Below, piece after piece: positions 30,869-40,699 of a stretch of DNA of 64,000 bases; position 1 is the first letter of the stretch; each line of letters opens with the position of its first letter. The stretch spans positions 124,001 through 188,000 of the forward strand of contig JASPKZ010001597.1 of assembly GCA_030220185.1 (NCBI GenBank), read 5' to 3'. This DNA is from Diploptera punctata (Eukaryota; Arthropoda; Insecta; Blattodea; Blaberidae). The notes under the pieces were generated by a model. The model was not told where the DNA came from, did no database searches, and saw only the letters and a program-made list of their open reading frames with translations. A program made the translations under genes and the position numbers.

Positions 30869-32132
30869 TTTATTTATAAATAGTTGTAGTGTGTAATTAA
30901 ACATCTTCCTGTGCCCAAAGTGTTTCAAATCTTTATCTTATTTCTGCATTCTTCTCTATCTTCACGTTCCAATTCTTCCAGTCCTAGCTCCCTCATATCT
31001 CCCCTTACATCATCCACTTATTTAAATCTGGGTAGTCCTGTCTTTCGTTTCTTTTCGCTGGTGGAATCTATTATTATCTGGGTAACCTTTTCTCTGGCAT
31101 CCTACCTGTATGACCATACCATTCTAGTTGTCTGTTTCTAACAAAATCTAATATTGAATTTTGGACTTTCGTTTGTTGTGTGATTATTGTATTTCTGATT
31201 TTTTTTCAATTTAGAATGCCTAGTTGAGCATCTATAACAATCCATTTCACTAGACATAAGTTTTAAACTCGAATTTTTATTCAACTGCCACGTTTGTGCA
31301 CCGTATGTTGGCGTGCTTCGAATTATGGATTTGTAAATTTGTAATTTGGTATCTATTCGTATGTTCTTATCCCAAAATAAAAAAAAAAACCGTTTAACAT
31401 TGTCATTACCGATCTGCCTTTTTGAATTCTATATTCTATGTCATTTTCGTGGGTACATTTTGGGTTAATTTTGATCCGCAGGTAATTACATTCTTCACAT
31501 CTTTTGATACAACCCATTGTTTTTATTATTATTGTCCATAATCCATGTGCTATTATTATGCTGGACTTGACACATATAAACCAAATATTTTAATTGAAGG
31601 GTGAATATTTTTCCTCGCTAATACGTAATAAATAAATAAAAACATAAATATATGAAGCTATATTATCTTTTAGTACATAATAGTACAACATTTTTGTTAA
31701 AACGTGGTAATGCACAGAATTAAATTTATATAAATAGTGTTATCGAGTTTACGAAGGCAGAGATATTACTTAATATAGTGTAAAGTGGACGTCGATTACG
31801 TGGCGGGAATTAAATATTATAGGATGTACTTTGCGAAAATGCAAATGAATAAAATAAAAACGTCGAGGGGTTCGAACCATTGGCTTTCATATACATTGCA
31901 TCTTTTTGTAATTGGTTTAACGAACCATGTTACTCGAACGTCGGATACTAGTTGTCTTGTTAACTTTTACACTATGAACGAGAGTTGAACTTATTTTGAA
32001 ATCTCGCAATTTGAATAATATTACATTTGCCGAATACTCGTTAATATCTAGAAACATATCTTCTTCACTGTTCTTTAACTATTAAAACAATTAAAACCAA
32101 ATACAGCGTATTTGAAACATTTAACAATGCGT
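30869..32132 (-). mobile_element. Chimeric LINE-tailed element, copy 1
   Basis: In the minus sense it has a 590-bp head (32132-31545), a short ATTATT tract, a LINE C-terminal region (about 31530-30905) and an AATAAAT tail. The same order, junction and ends recur at 48241-54215. The head has no LINE motifs but contains GGTTCGAACCCC (31867-31878), a good RNA polymerase III B box. The LINE part encodes L-Q-I-Y-K-S-I-I-R-S, Y-G-A-Q-T-W and D-D-V-R-G-D-M-R-E-L-G-L. Head plus LINE tail is the architecture of a LINE-mobilised non-autonomous element. Frames are broken. Confidence 0.75.
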
Positions 32133-32660
32133 TACCTCGTGAACCGCAGCTTTAGCTTTTCAAGCATGCGCGGTGGGACATAACAGGGGCTCTGCTTTTT
32201 GAAGCGGCACATTCTTTCAAACCCCTCATCATTACGTAGGTATTGCTTAACCTTAAAACCCGTTAATTACATGTTACTATAAATAGAAATCTACCAATGT
32301 ACAAAAAACAGCACTCATACCTCATATAGGGAAGAATTAAGATTACTCTGCATATATAAAATTCCAAAGCAGCAATTTCGGACCTCTCAGTTTTACGTGG
32401 GCATTGCTTTTCATTAAAATTCGTTAAGTACAAGTTATTATGAAATTAAACCTTTCAATGTACAGAAAACAGCTCATATACTTCATGTTGGCAACAATTA
32501 AGATTACTCTGCATACGATTACTTGTGTATGCAATTCCGAATACGAAATTTCAGGCTATTCAATTTTAAGTAGGTATTGATTATCCTTAAAACCTGTTAA
32601 CTACACATTACTATAAATATATAATAAACAGAACTGATGAAATACCTCATATTTCCAACA
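32133..32660. other. Gene-free stretch
   Basis: No coding or repeat assignment. A moderately GC-rich spot at about 32135-32225 is not recognisable. Confidence 0.55.
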
Positions 32661-32667
32661 CTGTTTC

Positions 32668-32990
32668 CTTCTTCTTCTTCTTAAACTTAATTTGTAGGAT
32701 TTTCATCCTGTTTATTTCCAAAATAACTCCTCGGAGGAAGACGTACTGGATGTGCATTCACTGTCTATCCATCTCTTGGCAGGTCTTCCTCTTGTTCTTC
32801 TCCCGTCCATTGGTCTATCTTCTTTAGCTCTTTTTGCAAGCCGGTTTTCTTCCATTCTTTCTATATGACCCTTCCAATATTTTCGTCTATCTATAATACA
32901 TTTTGTTATGTCTTGAATATGGCATTTGTCCCTAATTTCTGTATTGTGTATTTTATAAAAAAAAGAAGGAAAATTTATATCGCGCCCCGC
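32668..32990 (-). mobile_element. LINE 3'-end fragment with (GAA)n tail
   Basis: The minus strand encodes I-R-D-K-C-H-I-Q-D-I, Y-W-K-G-H-I-E-R-M-E-E-N-R-L and R-G-R-P-A-K-R-W-I, the C-terminal signature of these LINEs, followed by a (GAA)n tail (32668-32682). It lacks the RT core. No target duplication was identified. Confidence 0.75.
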
Positions 32991-32999
32991 CAATGATTA

Positions 33000-34335
33000 A
33001 CTTAACTTCTCGAGAATTTTTAATAAATTTTAGCTTACATTTAAGTAGATCACCTCAAAATAATACCTCAGTTAAAAAATAATCTATCATTTTGTGACAT
33101 AGGAAATAATTCAACAAACGATTATAATAAATCACCCAAATATGTTACTGCAAATATTCTAAATATCGGCCCTGAAGTGAGGAACTTGATTGTAAAATTG
33201 ATGTCTTATTTACACAATATTAATAATTTTTAACTAAAGGTAAAAATCTACGTAGTATAAAATAAAGTATGATACAAGGATAGGATAGTTTTACATAACT
33301 GTTGAAAAATTATGGCTTCGCCTATCGATTCAGATATAAACATTTGAATCCAACATTGTCTTCCTTCGTAATAGACTATTACCTTTTACATTTAAATTAC
33401 TCAAACGATGTCAAAAGTTTTCTGCCAAATAGTAGCAAAATATTACACAATCATTTCATAAATTGAATTGAGCTTAAGTTGTTTATCAATAATTATAATC
33501 ATCCTAAAAGAACATAAAAATGATTAAATAGCAATTACATAGATGTTAATTTATGTCACTTAAATTTGGCAACAAAAGAGCTACACGCTTGAACAAGAGA
33601 TTATGAGAAAATTAATCGATGAACAGAAAAGTGACATGGCAGCGGAAAACAAGCGACATTCTGGCTAGAAAACGCAATGCTGTGATGTCACAATTAATTT
33701 AAAATCACATGACACACTGACATATGAGGTGTTAATGTAGAGACCGTCAACTCATAAAATTACTCCCATCAAGCTAAAAAGAGAGCGAAAAATACAATTA
33801 CAAACTTCTGCATAAAAACGGTGATAGAAACTGATTTTGACAAAATATGATTTGATGGATTTCAAACTTTGTATGATACATAGATCACTGTAATAGAGAC
33901 TAACTCTGTCATGTGTGTGAAAATATACGAGATGAAAGTAGTATAAATGCCTTAATTTAAAATATGAATTCGATATGGTATATATACAGTATATACCACC
34001 AAACAGCCCACTGTGAGCCTTGGCCTTTTGGCTATCGCTGGCTCTTTCCATTTTTTTTCTCCAATGTCCTGATATCCTCGATTATGACTATGGCTAGGAT
34101 TTTTATGCACTAAAGGTTAAGGTTTGCAACTCAGATACTTTGTATTATTCAACTGTTTGTATGCTAAACCAAAAAAAAAAAAAAAAAAAAGACAGTGTAA
34201 AGTCATATTTATCATTATACTTTGTTGCAATCTTAATATTTAGTGAATGAAAATCCTAGCCCTAGAATATCTTCGAATCTTGACATAGGCCTTCTCACTT
34301 TCGTAGTTGGTAAATATTGTGCATTATTGGTAGTT
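33000..34335. other. Gene-free stretch with a possible LINE terminus
   Basis: AT-rich and without a supported gene. Near 34000-34050 the minus strand reads GCCAAAAGGCCAAGGCTCAC, a phrase I associate with LINE 3' ends in insects; the 99-codon frame starting there (33752-34051) has no domain. A run of A at about 34172-34190 may be a retroposon tail. Confidence 0.45.
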
Positions 34336-34339
34336 TTAT

Positions 34340-34867
34340 TATTATTATTATTATTATCATTTCATACATAAGAACATGCCCGACCCAAGCCAATTTCAAT
34401 ATATTTCAGCATGCTACATAATTATACAATTCAAAATTGTAATTCTTCTTCGTATATCCTTTTCTTGTACACCAACATAGATAGATATAAAGTACTCTCC
34501 TTTCGAACAACCTCAAGGATCATTTTTTAAACTTCAGCACGGTTCACGTTTCAGAGGTACGGTTTACATGATTACTGCTACACTGGCAAAAACTTTATAC
34601 ATTATGACTTTTTTTGTGTGTTTCTAATAAGTTCTAGAAATACTAATAAGATCAGCAAACATTTTCCCCAGCCATAATGCACTTATGAAACTGAGAAATA
34701 ATATTCTTCTTGAAAATTTATCTCAGATTCCAAATATTTAAAATCATATAATCTTTCAAAACTATATTGGCTAATTTTTAAATTAGAAGGATAAATAATT
34801 AGAATCTATCCTTTTATTATTTAGTTTCCTTTTCATTGACATATACATTCATTTTCTCTGCAGCACT

Positions 34868-34870
<3 letters not shown>
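34340..34870 (-). pseudogene. Strongly decayed LINE C-terminal fragment
   Basis: Scattered minus-strand matches include F-K-Y-L-E-S-E-I, followed further on by G-V-Q-E-K-D-I-R-R-R-I and W-L-G-S-G-M-F, consistent with the post-RT part of a LINE. A (TTA)n tract at 34333-34352 would be its tail. Every frame has stops, so the call is tentative. Confidence 0.4.

Positions 34871-34872
<2 letters not shown>

Positions 34873-34906
<34 letters not shown>
34873..34906. repeat. (TA)17 microsatellite
   Basis: A clean dinucleotide run between the LINE relic and the SINE relic. Confidence 0.93.
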
Positions 34907-34909
<3 letters not shown>

Positions 34910-34919
34910 GAATTATGCT

Positions 34920-35205
34920 TTTAGAAATATGCTAGAAGGTTTTTCTTTGGGATGTTAGGGCATTAAGGCTCACTTCTGTCTAGACAATTGGACGAGATGT
35001 CAGCCAGGATGTTAGCCTTGCGTGACGGTCGACTTTATCCCAGTGATTGATCCTCATTTCCGTTAAAAGCTGGATCTAGCCCATGGCCACTGTGCCGCCA
35101 GAAGTTATAAGTACGATTAAAAACCCTGACCTCGTCGAGATTTGAATATGCGATCTTTCGGCATGTAGCGTATTGAAAAAACCAACTACGCTAGAACGTG
35201 TCACC
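34920..35205 (-). mobile_element. SINE family B, decayed copy
   Basis: The order of blocks matches the intact copy at 16561-16863. Visible blocks are CTAGACAATTGG, ATGTCAGCCAGGATGTTAGCC, TGCGTGACGGTCG, CATTTCCGTTA and CTGTGCCGCCAGA, with a worn tRNA head at the high-coordinate end. Divergence is obviously higher than in the other two copies, so it is older. Confidence 0.8.
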
Positions 35206-35471
35206 TTTTAAATTCATACAGTTTGAATTAAGAGTGGAACTCATTTTGAAAACCTCCCTTATTTACCTTATATCGTTTTACTTTTTTGAATACATTCTTG
35301 TTAGATTACTCCATATACAAATATTACCATTCACCTTAAGAATATATTTTTAATTACTATAAACAAGTTGGTATTGTAGTAAAACTTATTCTTGTTAAAG
35401 CAAAATAGCGATCTTATGTTAGATTACTTACTTCCCAAGGAAATGGCTAAGACAGGTTTATAAAAATAACT

Positions 35472-35645
35472 GTAGGCTTTCACGGCCGGCGTCTTGATCC
35501 CTATTAGGTTCGTCTTCCGGGCATATAGGCCGTGGTCCAGTCGTTCTACTCGACGTTTCGTCTACCGCAGCAGTAGACGAAACGTCGAGTAGAATAACGA
35601 CTGGACCACGGCCTATATGCCCGGAAGACGAACCTAATAGGTTTC
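35472..35645. mobile_element. 174-bp palindromic insertion with target duplication
   Basis: Two arms, 35500-35565 and 35573-35641, are inverted copies that differ by a single 3-base indel, around a 7-base loop (CGCAGCA). The arms contain GACGAAACGTCGAGTAGAA and GACTGGACCACGGCC. A 10-bp repeat, AAAAATAACT, flanks the unit at 35462-35471 and 35646-35655. The arm sequence resembles the termini of Penelope-like elements as I know them from insect genomes, but that is from memory. No coding capacity. Confidence 0.75.
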
Positions 35646-35655
35646 AAAAATAACT

Positions 35656-36620
35656 TACTAACTAAATAACTAACTGACAGTATCGAAAACATAGATCATG
35701 GCCGCGTGGACATATGCTCTCCATACTTTTCCTGAGACAATGTTTTCCAATCATTCCCTGTATAATTTACCTCTCTTAAATTCCTGGCTAATGTTATTCT
35801 TCCATCTCATTCTTGGCCCATCTACTGGGAACTTTCACTCTCTTTTCCCTGCAAGCAGTTTCCATTTCCCTCTTTCAACTCACATTCATGCCTTATGCCC
35901 TGTCCTTCACAATCTACGAGACTTAACAGTTCCTATTATATCAGGCTTTCCATATTTTCTATTCCATATTTCCATATTTCTATTTGGTAGAAACATTTAC
36001 CTAAGAACTTTATTCTCAAATATTCGTAATATTTTCATTTCCATGAGAGTCCATGTTACGCATCCATATAATAGAACTGGAAGAATAACAGTTCTACATA
36101 TTTTCAGTTTAACTTTATTTTGAGAGAAAGTGGGAAAACAAAGTGCATAATAGCATGTATCTCCAGACTTGAATCTTTGTTTAATTATTTTCAGAACCTC
36201 ATTCCTATTTGTAATTACTATATTGTTCTGACTTGTTTAAATTCAGCCACTTCTTGAAAATTTCCCTCATTTGTCATTAATTATCCATTTCCATTATATA
36301 ATGTACTTCTCTGCGTGTTCATATATTTAGTTTTATTGGTGTTTACTTGCAGACAAAATTATTTAGTGTTACTACACTGAACGTACGTGTTAGCCCTTGG
36401 TCTCTCCTCGATATCGCCTAAAAACACTACATCATCAACGTACTGCTTCTTAATATCATTGAGTTGTACGCTTTCCTTATTCTCTAAAGATTTGATGACA
36501 TGTTCGAGTACTAAACTGAATAATAGAAACGTTTCTTTAACCCATTATGAACTTCAAAAGTATCTGAAAACTGTTAGACACATTCGAAAAAGCCTAACAC
36601 TTTAGGAATTCCGAAATTCT
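35656..36620 (-). pseudogene. LINE RT end and C-terminal domain, decayed, (GTTA)n tail
   Basis: The minus strand shows the RT catalytic neighbourhood as Y-V-D-D-V-V-F-L-G-D near 36420, then K-T-K-Y-M, I-L-P-V-L-L-Y-G-C-V-T-W and finally V-W-R-A-Y-V-H-A-A-M. The 3' end has GTTAGTTATTTAGTTAG, the same tail type as the LINE at 28742-29232. Several stops and frame shifts are present. The family is therefore represented twice in the window. Confidence 0.75.
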
Positions 36621-36624
36621 CCCT

Positions 36625-37486
36625 CTTAAATGACTCTTAGGGCCTATGCCATTTTGAAGTTCACATTTAGTTGAGGCATTATACTATTATAGAGCGATTC
36701 CATGAAAATATCACACCGGGGTGAAAATTTTGAAATTGACGCAGGAATAATTTTGGTAACGTAATATATTTCTTTAAAGATAAAATCTTCTGATTCTATA
36801 AGATATTTCAAATGTGTGTTATTTTAATCTAATATTAGTGGAAAAGCTTGTAATACTCCAAACCTGTAAAAATACGCTGAATTTTACCAATTTTTTCTTT
36901 AATGATTCGGTCGCATTAATTGGTTTTATTTGACAAACGGTTTTGTTAAACCATAATTTGGCCCTCCTTAGTCCTAATTGTAATAATATTAAATGCATTC
37001 TAATGTTCTAGATACCTTCAATGTGCCCTATAATTGTTAACTCTAAGCTGTGGTCACTCAGTCACAGAAAACGTATAAAAATTACTGTACACAACATAAT
37101 AATTGATGGATTAAAATGCCCTCTTGGATTCTACGTTATCGGTGCACAACTAACAGAAAAGTATTGATGACATTTTCTTGTAAAGTCATTATTTTTTCCC
37201 GCTAGAGTCCCGTGACTGGCTGACTTTTCGTCCTCTCGTTTATATTGCTAATACGCATGGCACAGTAAGTTGTATGCTGCACTCCGCTGAGGATTAACAT
37301 AAACATGTTTTAGAAAATCTGGTAGACTATTCGATTCAGCTGTTTCATAAAATAATTACAGGCTCTACTTCTGTGACAATTTGAGCTAAAAGGCAGTCAG
37401 CGGAAGCATTTAAATATATTCGGGTAAACGTTCAGTAAATGAAGCAGCTGTACTTGTCGATTTCTCTGAAAATTATACCTGCAAAC
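36625..37486. other. Gene-free stretch
   Basis: No supported gene or element on either strand. Confidence 0.55.
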
Positions 37487-37800
37487 GGGCACGCCGTAGC
37501 ATAGTGGTTAAGACACAGCACTACAAACCGAAAGGTCCAGGGTTCGAGTTCTGGTGGTGTCTTGATTTTTAAACGGACCCAAACCCTCTGGCGGCACTAT
37601 GGCCCTGGGGTCGACTCAGCCTCTAACGAAAATCAGTACCATACGCTTGTTCTGGGGGTAAAGGCGGCCGTCACGCAGGGCTGACAATCCGGCTGACATC
37701 AAGTGCCGATTGTCCAGAAAAAGTGGGTGCCTTAACCTCCTACTACCCCAAGGGCCTTCCGAGGCCTGTAGTGGGATCACTCCACCTTTTTACCTTTATG
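37487..37800 (+). mobile_element. tRNA-derived SINE (family B)
   Basis: It starts GGGCACGCCGTAGCATAGTGG with a B box AGGGTTCGAGTTC. The body matches the copy at 16561-16863 (CCTCTGGCGGCACTATGGCC, GGCGGCCGTCACGCAGGG) to ACCCCAAGGGCC and a T-rich end. Head and tail are both present; no clean target duplication was found. Confidence 0.88.
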
Positions 37801-37959
37801 TCTACAAAGAACAAACAGGTAGTTCATTGGAACAATGAGCATATTAACTGCTGTTGCCTAGTTTAGATGGAAGGTAACAGAGAAGTACAGAAGAAATACT
37901 ATGTTCTAGTGTTATGTGACACATGGCACATAGTAGTAAAAATTAATAAATAATAGTTC

Positions 37960-38116
37960 ATGAGGTGACACAAAATGAGGTAGCAGAAGGGAAGAGATTT
38001 TTAGAAAAGCGATTTCAACATCTTGCAGCTATCCCGGCAACTCATGGAGTTCACCATGTGAAAATGTTGAAGCCATATGTCATAGAACATGCACAAATTT
38101 TAAATGTACAGTGAGT
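37960..38116 (+). other. Short coding-like segment, family unknown
   Basis: One plus frame is open for about 50 codons with balanced composition: E-V-T-Q-N-E-V-A-E-G-K-R-F-L-E, H-L-A-A-I-P-A-T-H-G and K-M-L-K-P-Y-V-I-E-H-A, ending at TGA. Its codon-like composition stands out from the AT-rich surroundings. It could be a relic of a transposase or a host exon. I do not recognise it. Confidence 0.25.
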
Positions 38117-38139
38117 GCAAAATATTCACAAGTTTCGTG

Positions 38140-39025
38140 TGTGAAAGAAAATTATTTTTTTATTAGCGGCATTTAAATAATTCCTCGTTATGCGATTCTT
38201 CAATATGTATGTTATTAAGTGAGTCACTAGAGTGCTGACCGCAATTAAAAACAAATGCGCGGAATACTACGTGTTAGAGAATGATGGGTGCGTGTGTGAG
38301 CGTGTACGTAAACTAGTTTGACCTTTCACATGCCATGTGTGTCGTATTATTTCGGGGATCCGCAATCCTATGTTGCCACAGTTTCTTGCATTCCACTTTG
38401 TGAAACAGATTCTTGCAGGTTGATTTCAACAACAGTTTTAAATCATACGAAGTTACTTGTATAAAAAATACCATTGGTGTAGCGTATATGCGGTTAAGTA
38501 TAACCGGTAGTGTAAAGGAAAATCACTATTGGGTGAAGCATTATTGGAAACCGACAGACTGAAAATGACAACGCTGTAGTATGTGTGCCAGCTGGCAACA
38601 GACACGTCAGTCATAAAGTAAGATTTCGCGCATTGTAAGAGATTTGTTTCAATTGTTTAATAAAAATCAGATATGTCAGTCAGGTTATAACTCCGGTCTG
38701 AATTGTGATTTTTGTTTCGTTTCTTATTGATAATGTAACTTGAGATGTGTCCTCCAAACGGTATTTTGGAACATTGAAGTAGGAATCACACTTCAGAGAA
38801 TGATGCAGATGAATATGTTAAGCTGCATAAAGAGTTGACATTTATGTCAGTCAGTCACACATACTTTGATAGATAATAAATATCATTGTTTTTCTTTAGA
38901 AGTTGTATATTTATGTACAGTCTTTTAAATCACACACTTTTCCTCTATCATATCACGTAGATAATACCCCCAATTTCAATCAATTGTAATATTTATGCAA
39001 CCATTTTGCTGCAAAAGTGTATTGT
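38140..39025. other. Gene-free stretch
   Basis: No gene recognised. The 16-mer ATGTCAGTCAGTCACA occurs at 38844-38859 and again at 39028-39043, where it looks like the (GACT)n tail of the LINE fragment that follows. Confidence 0.5.
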
Positions 39026-39029
39026 AAAT

Positions 39030-39700
39030 GTCAGTCAGTCACATATGGAATTGATCTCTATTCTCACAACTTTCTAAAATCAGCCTTATACTAAAAGTCT
39101 GATCAATTGTGGACCTATATATTTTAAATCCATATTGATGATCTCCTTTTACGTCTTCAATATAGGGAGCAAGTCTGGAAACTAACATATTTGTTAAATT
39201 TTTGTACGAAGTTGAAAGTAATGAGATGTCCCTGTAGTTGCTGCAATCAATTTTATCTCCTTCTTTATAGATTGGTATGATAATCGATTATTTTCATTCA
39301 TTTGGAAGAGCCGCTTTTCCCCAAATTACAATAAATAACCCAATGTTCATATATTTTTTTTCTCTCCCCGATTATATCTGTTCTGCTGGGATCACAACTG
39401 AACCTGAAGCTTTACATATATTTAATTTTTCTATCGCCATTTCAACTTTTAATGTGCTTGGCTCTACGACTGAAAGTTTTGCTGTCTGCAAATCAACCTC
39501 TTCGGTATCCTGCTCTGCATGTTTAAAGGCCGTTTAAAGTTAATTTTCCATCTATTTTTATTATATACAACTTTCCACATTAGAGGATTGCCTGAAGGGT
39601 GATGCAGACAATTAATTTTTGGAATTGATGAAATACATTTTGTAAATACATTTTTAAAAAATCAAATTTTAGACCTAATTGAAGTATAAAACTCCTGGCG
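39030..39700 (-). pseudogene. LINE reverse transcriptase N-terminal fragment
   Basis: In the minus sense the pieces read K-V-E-M-A-I-E-K-L, K-A-S-G-S-V-V-I-P-A-E, S-I-I-I-P-I-Y-K-E-G-D-K-I-D-C-S-N-Y-R and S-L-L-S-T-S-Y-K. Y-G-F-K-I-Y-R-S-T-I-D-Q comes last. These are the first conserved RT blocks. The fragment ends before the catalytic Asp pair at a GACTGACTGAC tail (39028-39043), so it is also deleted internally or truncated at 3'. Stops are present in the first half. Confidence 0.78.
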
Positions 39701-39717
39701 CGACAAGCCTAGAGGGC

Positions 39718-39945
39718 TCTTAGCCTACCAGCCGGCTGCTGGCCTCACATCCAGATGTGTCAATCACAGAGGTAGATGATCATCAGCCAGTGTTGGGGTG
39801 ACATGTGGTCAGCATGTCGAGTCCCCCAGCCATTATAGCTGGTTTCCTCAACCTGGAGCCGCTACTTATTGTAGCTACCCAAATGCCTCACGATGCTGGG
39901 TGGGCACCGGTCCCATACTGGCCGAAATACCATGAGAAAATTTCA
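39718..39945 (-). mobile_element. SINE family A, head-less copy
   Basis: It matches the body of the SINE at 6150-6499 (ACCAGCCGGCTGCTGGCC, CCCACCCAGCATCGTGAGG, ACCATGAGAAAATTTC) but stops before the tRNA-like head. It is thus 5'-truncated. It separates LINE-like coding pieces on either side. Confidence 0.88.
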
Positions 39946-39949
39946 CATA

Positions 39950-40330
39950 CTATAAAGTAGAAATTTTGTAAATATGGTTTCTCAAAATTGAAATTGATCC
40001 TCTAATGGCAGCGATGGCAATTTTAGAAAGATACACCCTGTCCAAATCTAAGGAATTCCATAATTTGGCTAAGAATCTTGGTATAGTACCTCTTCCTTCT
40101 GTGACAGTTATATTATCTAGTTGGTATTTATCTTTGTAATAGTCAATTGTTGGCTCATATATGCCTTTCTTTTCAGAATCAACTTCCTCGGGTTGGCCAC
40201 TATGAGTCTCAAAACGAATTGTGGGATCTAATATCATACAAATTTTAGAAGATGGTCTAAATGCAATAATATGTATTCGTCTGTTACTCCCATTAGTGGC
40301 CACTCCATGAACTTCCTCATAAACTGTGTA
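39950..40330 (-). pseudogene. Retroelement C-terminal domain, possibly restriction-like endonuclease type
   Basis: The minus frame is open over 117 codons and contains N-G-S-N-R-R-I-H-I-I-A-F, I-L-D-P-T-I-R-F-E, E-K-K-G-I-Y-E-P and G-R-G-T-I-P-R-F, ending in I-L-R-N-H-I-Y. The blocks R-R-x-(D)-I-I-A followed by I-L-D-P-T-I-R-F-E resemble the metal-binding core of a PD-(D/E)xK nuclease like that of R2-type LINEs, with the first Asp replaced by His here. Upstream in the same sense is Y-T-V-Y-E-E-V-H-G. The assignment is from memory of such sequences and is uncertain. No catalytic RT motif is attached. Confidence 0.45.
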
Positions 40331-40339
40331 TCCAAAATC

Positions 40340-40560
40340 TCCTGAAATCTGTAATCATATATCCAATTTAATTCCTAATTATATTTGTTGCAGCCTGATA
40401 CCCTTTTTTCTATCCTAATTCCCTTGTTTAATTCTCTGGTGTTCCTATTTTCTGTATTAATTCCGAGATAAATAAATGTTTCTCTCAAATATTCCCTCTT
40501 TTTATTTAAAAAATCTAGTAGTTTCCCGTCTGATATTACCGAATTGTTATAAATTTACTT
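40340..40560 (-). pseudogene. LINE post-RT fragment
   Basis: The minus strand has L-N-K-K-R-E-Y-L, F-I-Y-L-G-I-N and K-G-I-R-I-E-K-R-V-S-G-C-N-K, matching the F-K-Y-L-G region that follows the RT core in the other LINEs. It is short and lacks both neighbours. Confidence 0.5.
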
Positions 40561-40699
40561 AATTTACTCGTAAAAACTATTCATTTTTGCTAGCTTTCTC
40601 TTCTTTATGAAAATATAAAATTATAAAATATTTACCTAAAAGGTCCGTCTCCTCAACTTCATTAGTTATTTATCTGTAGCGCTTTCGGGACTAGTCCCA

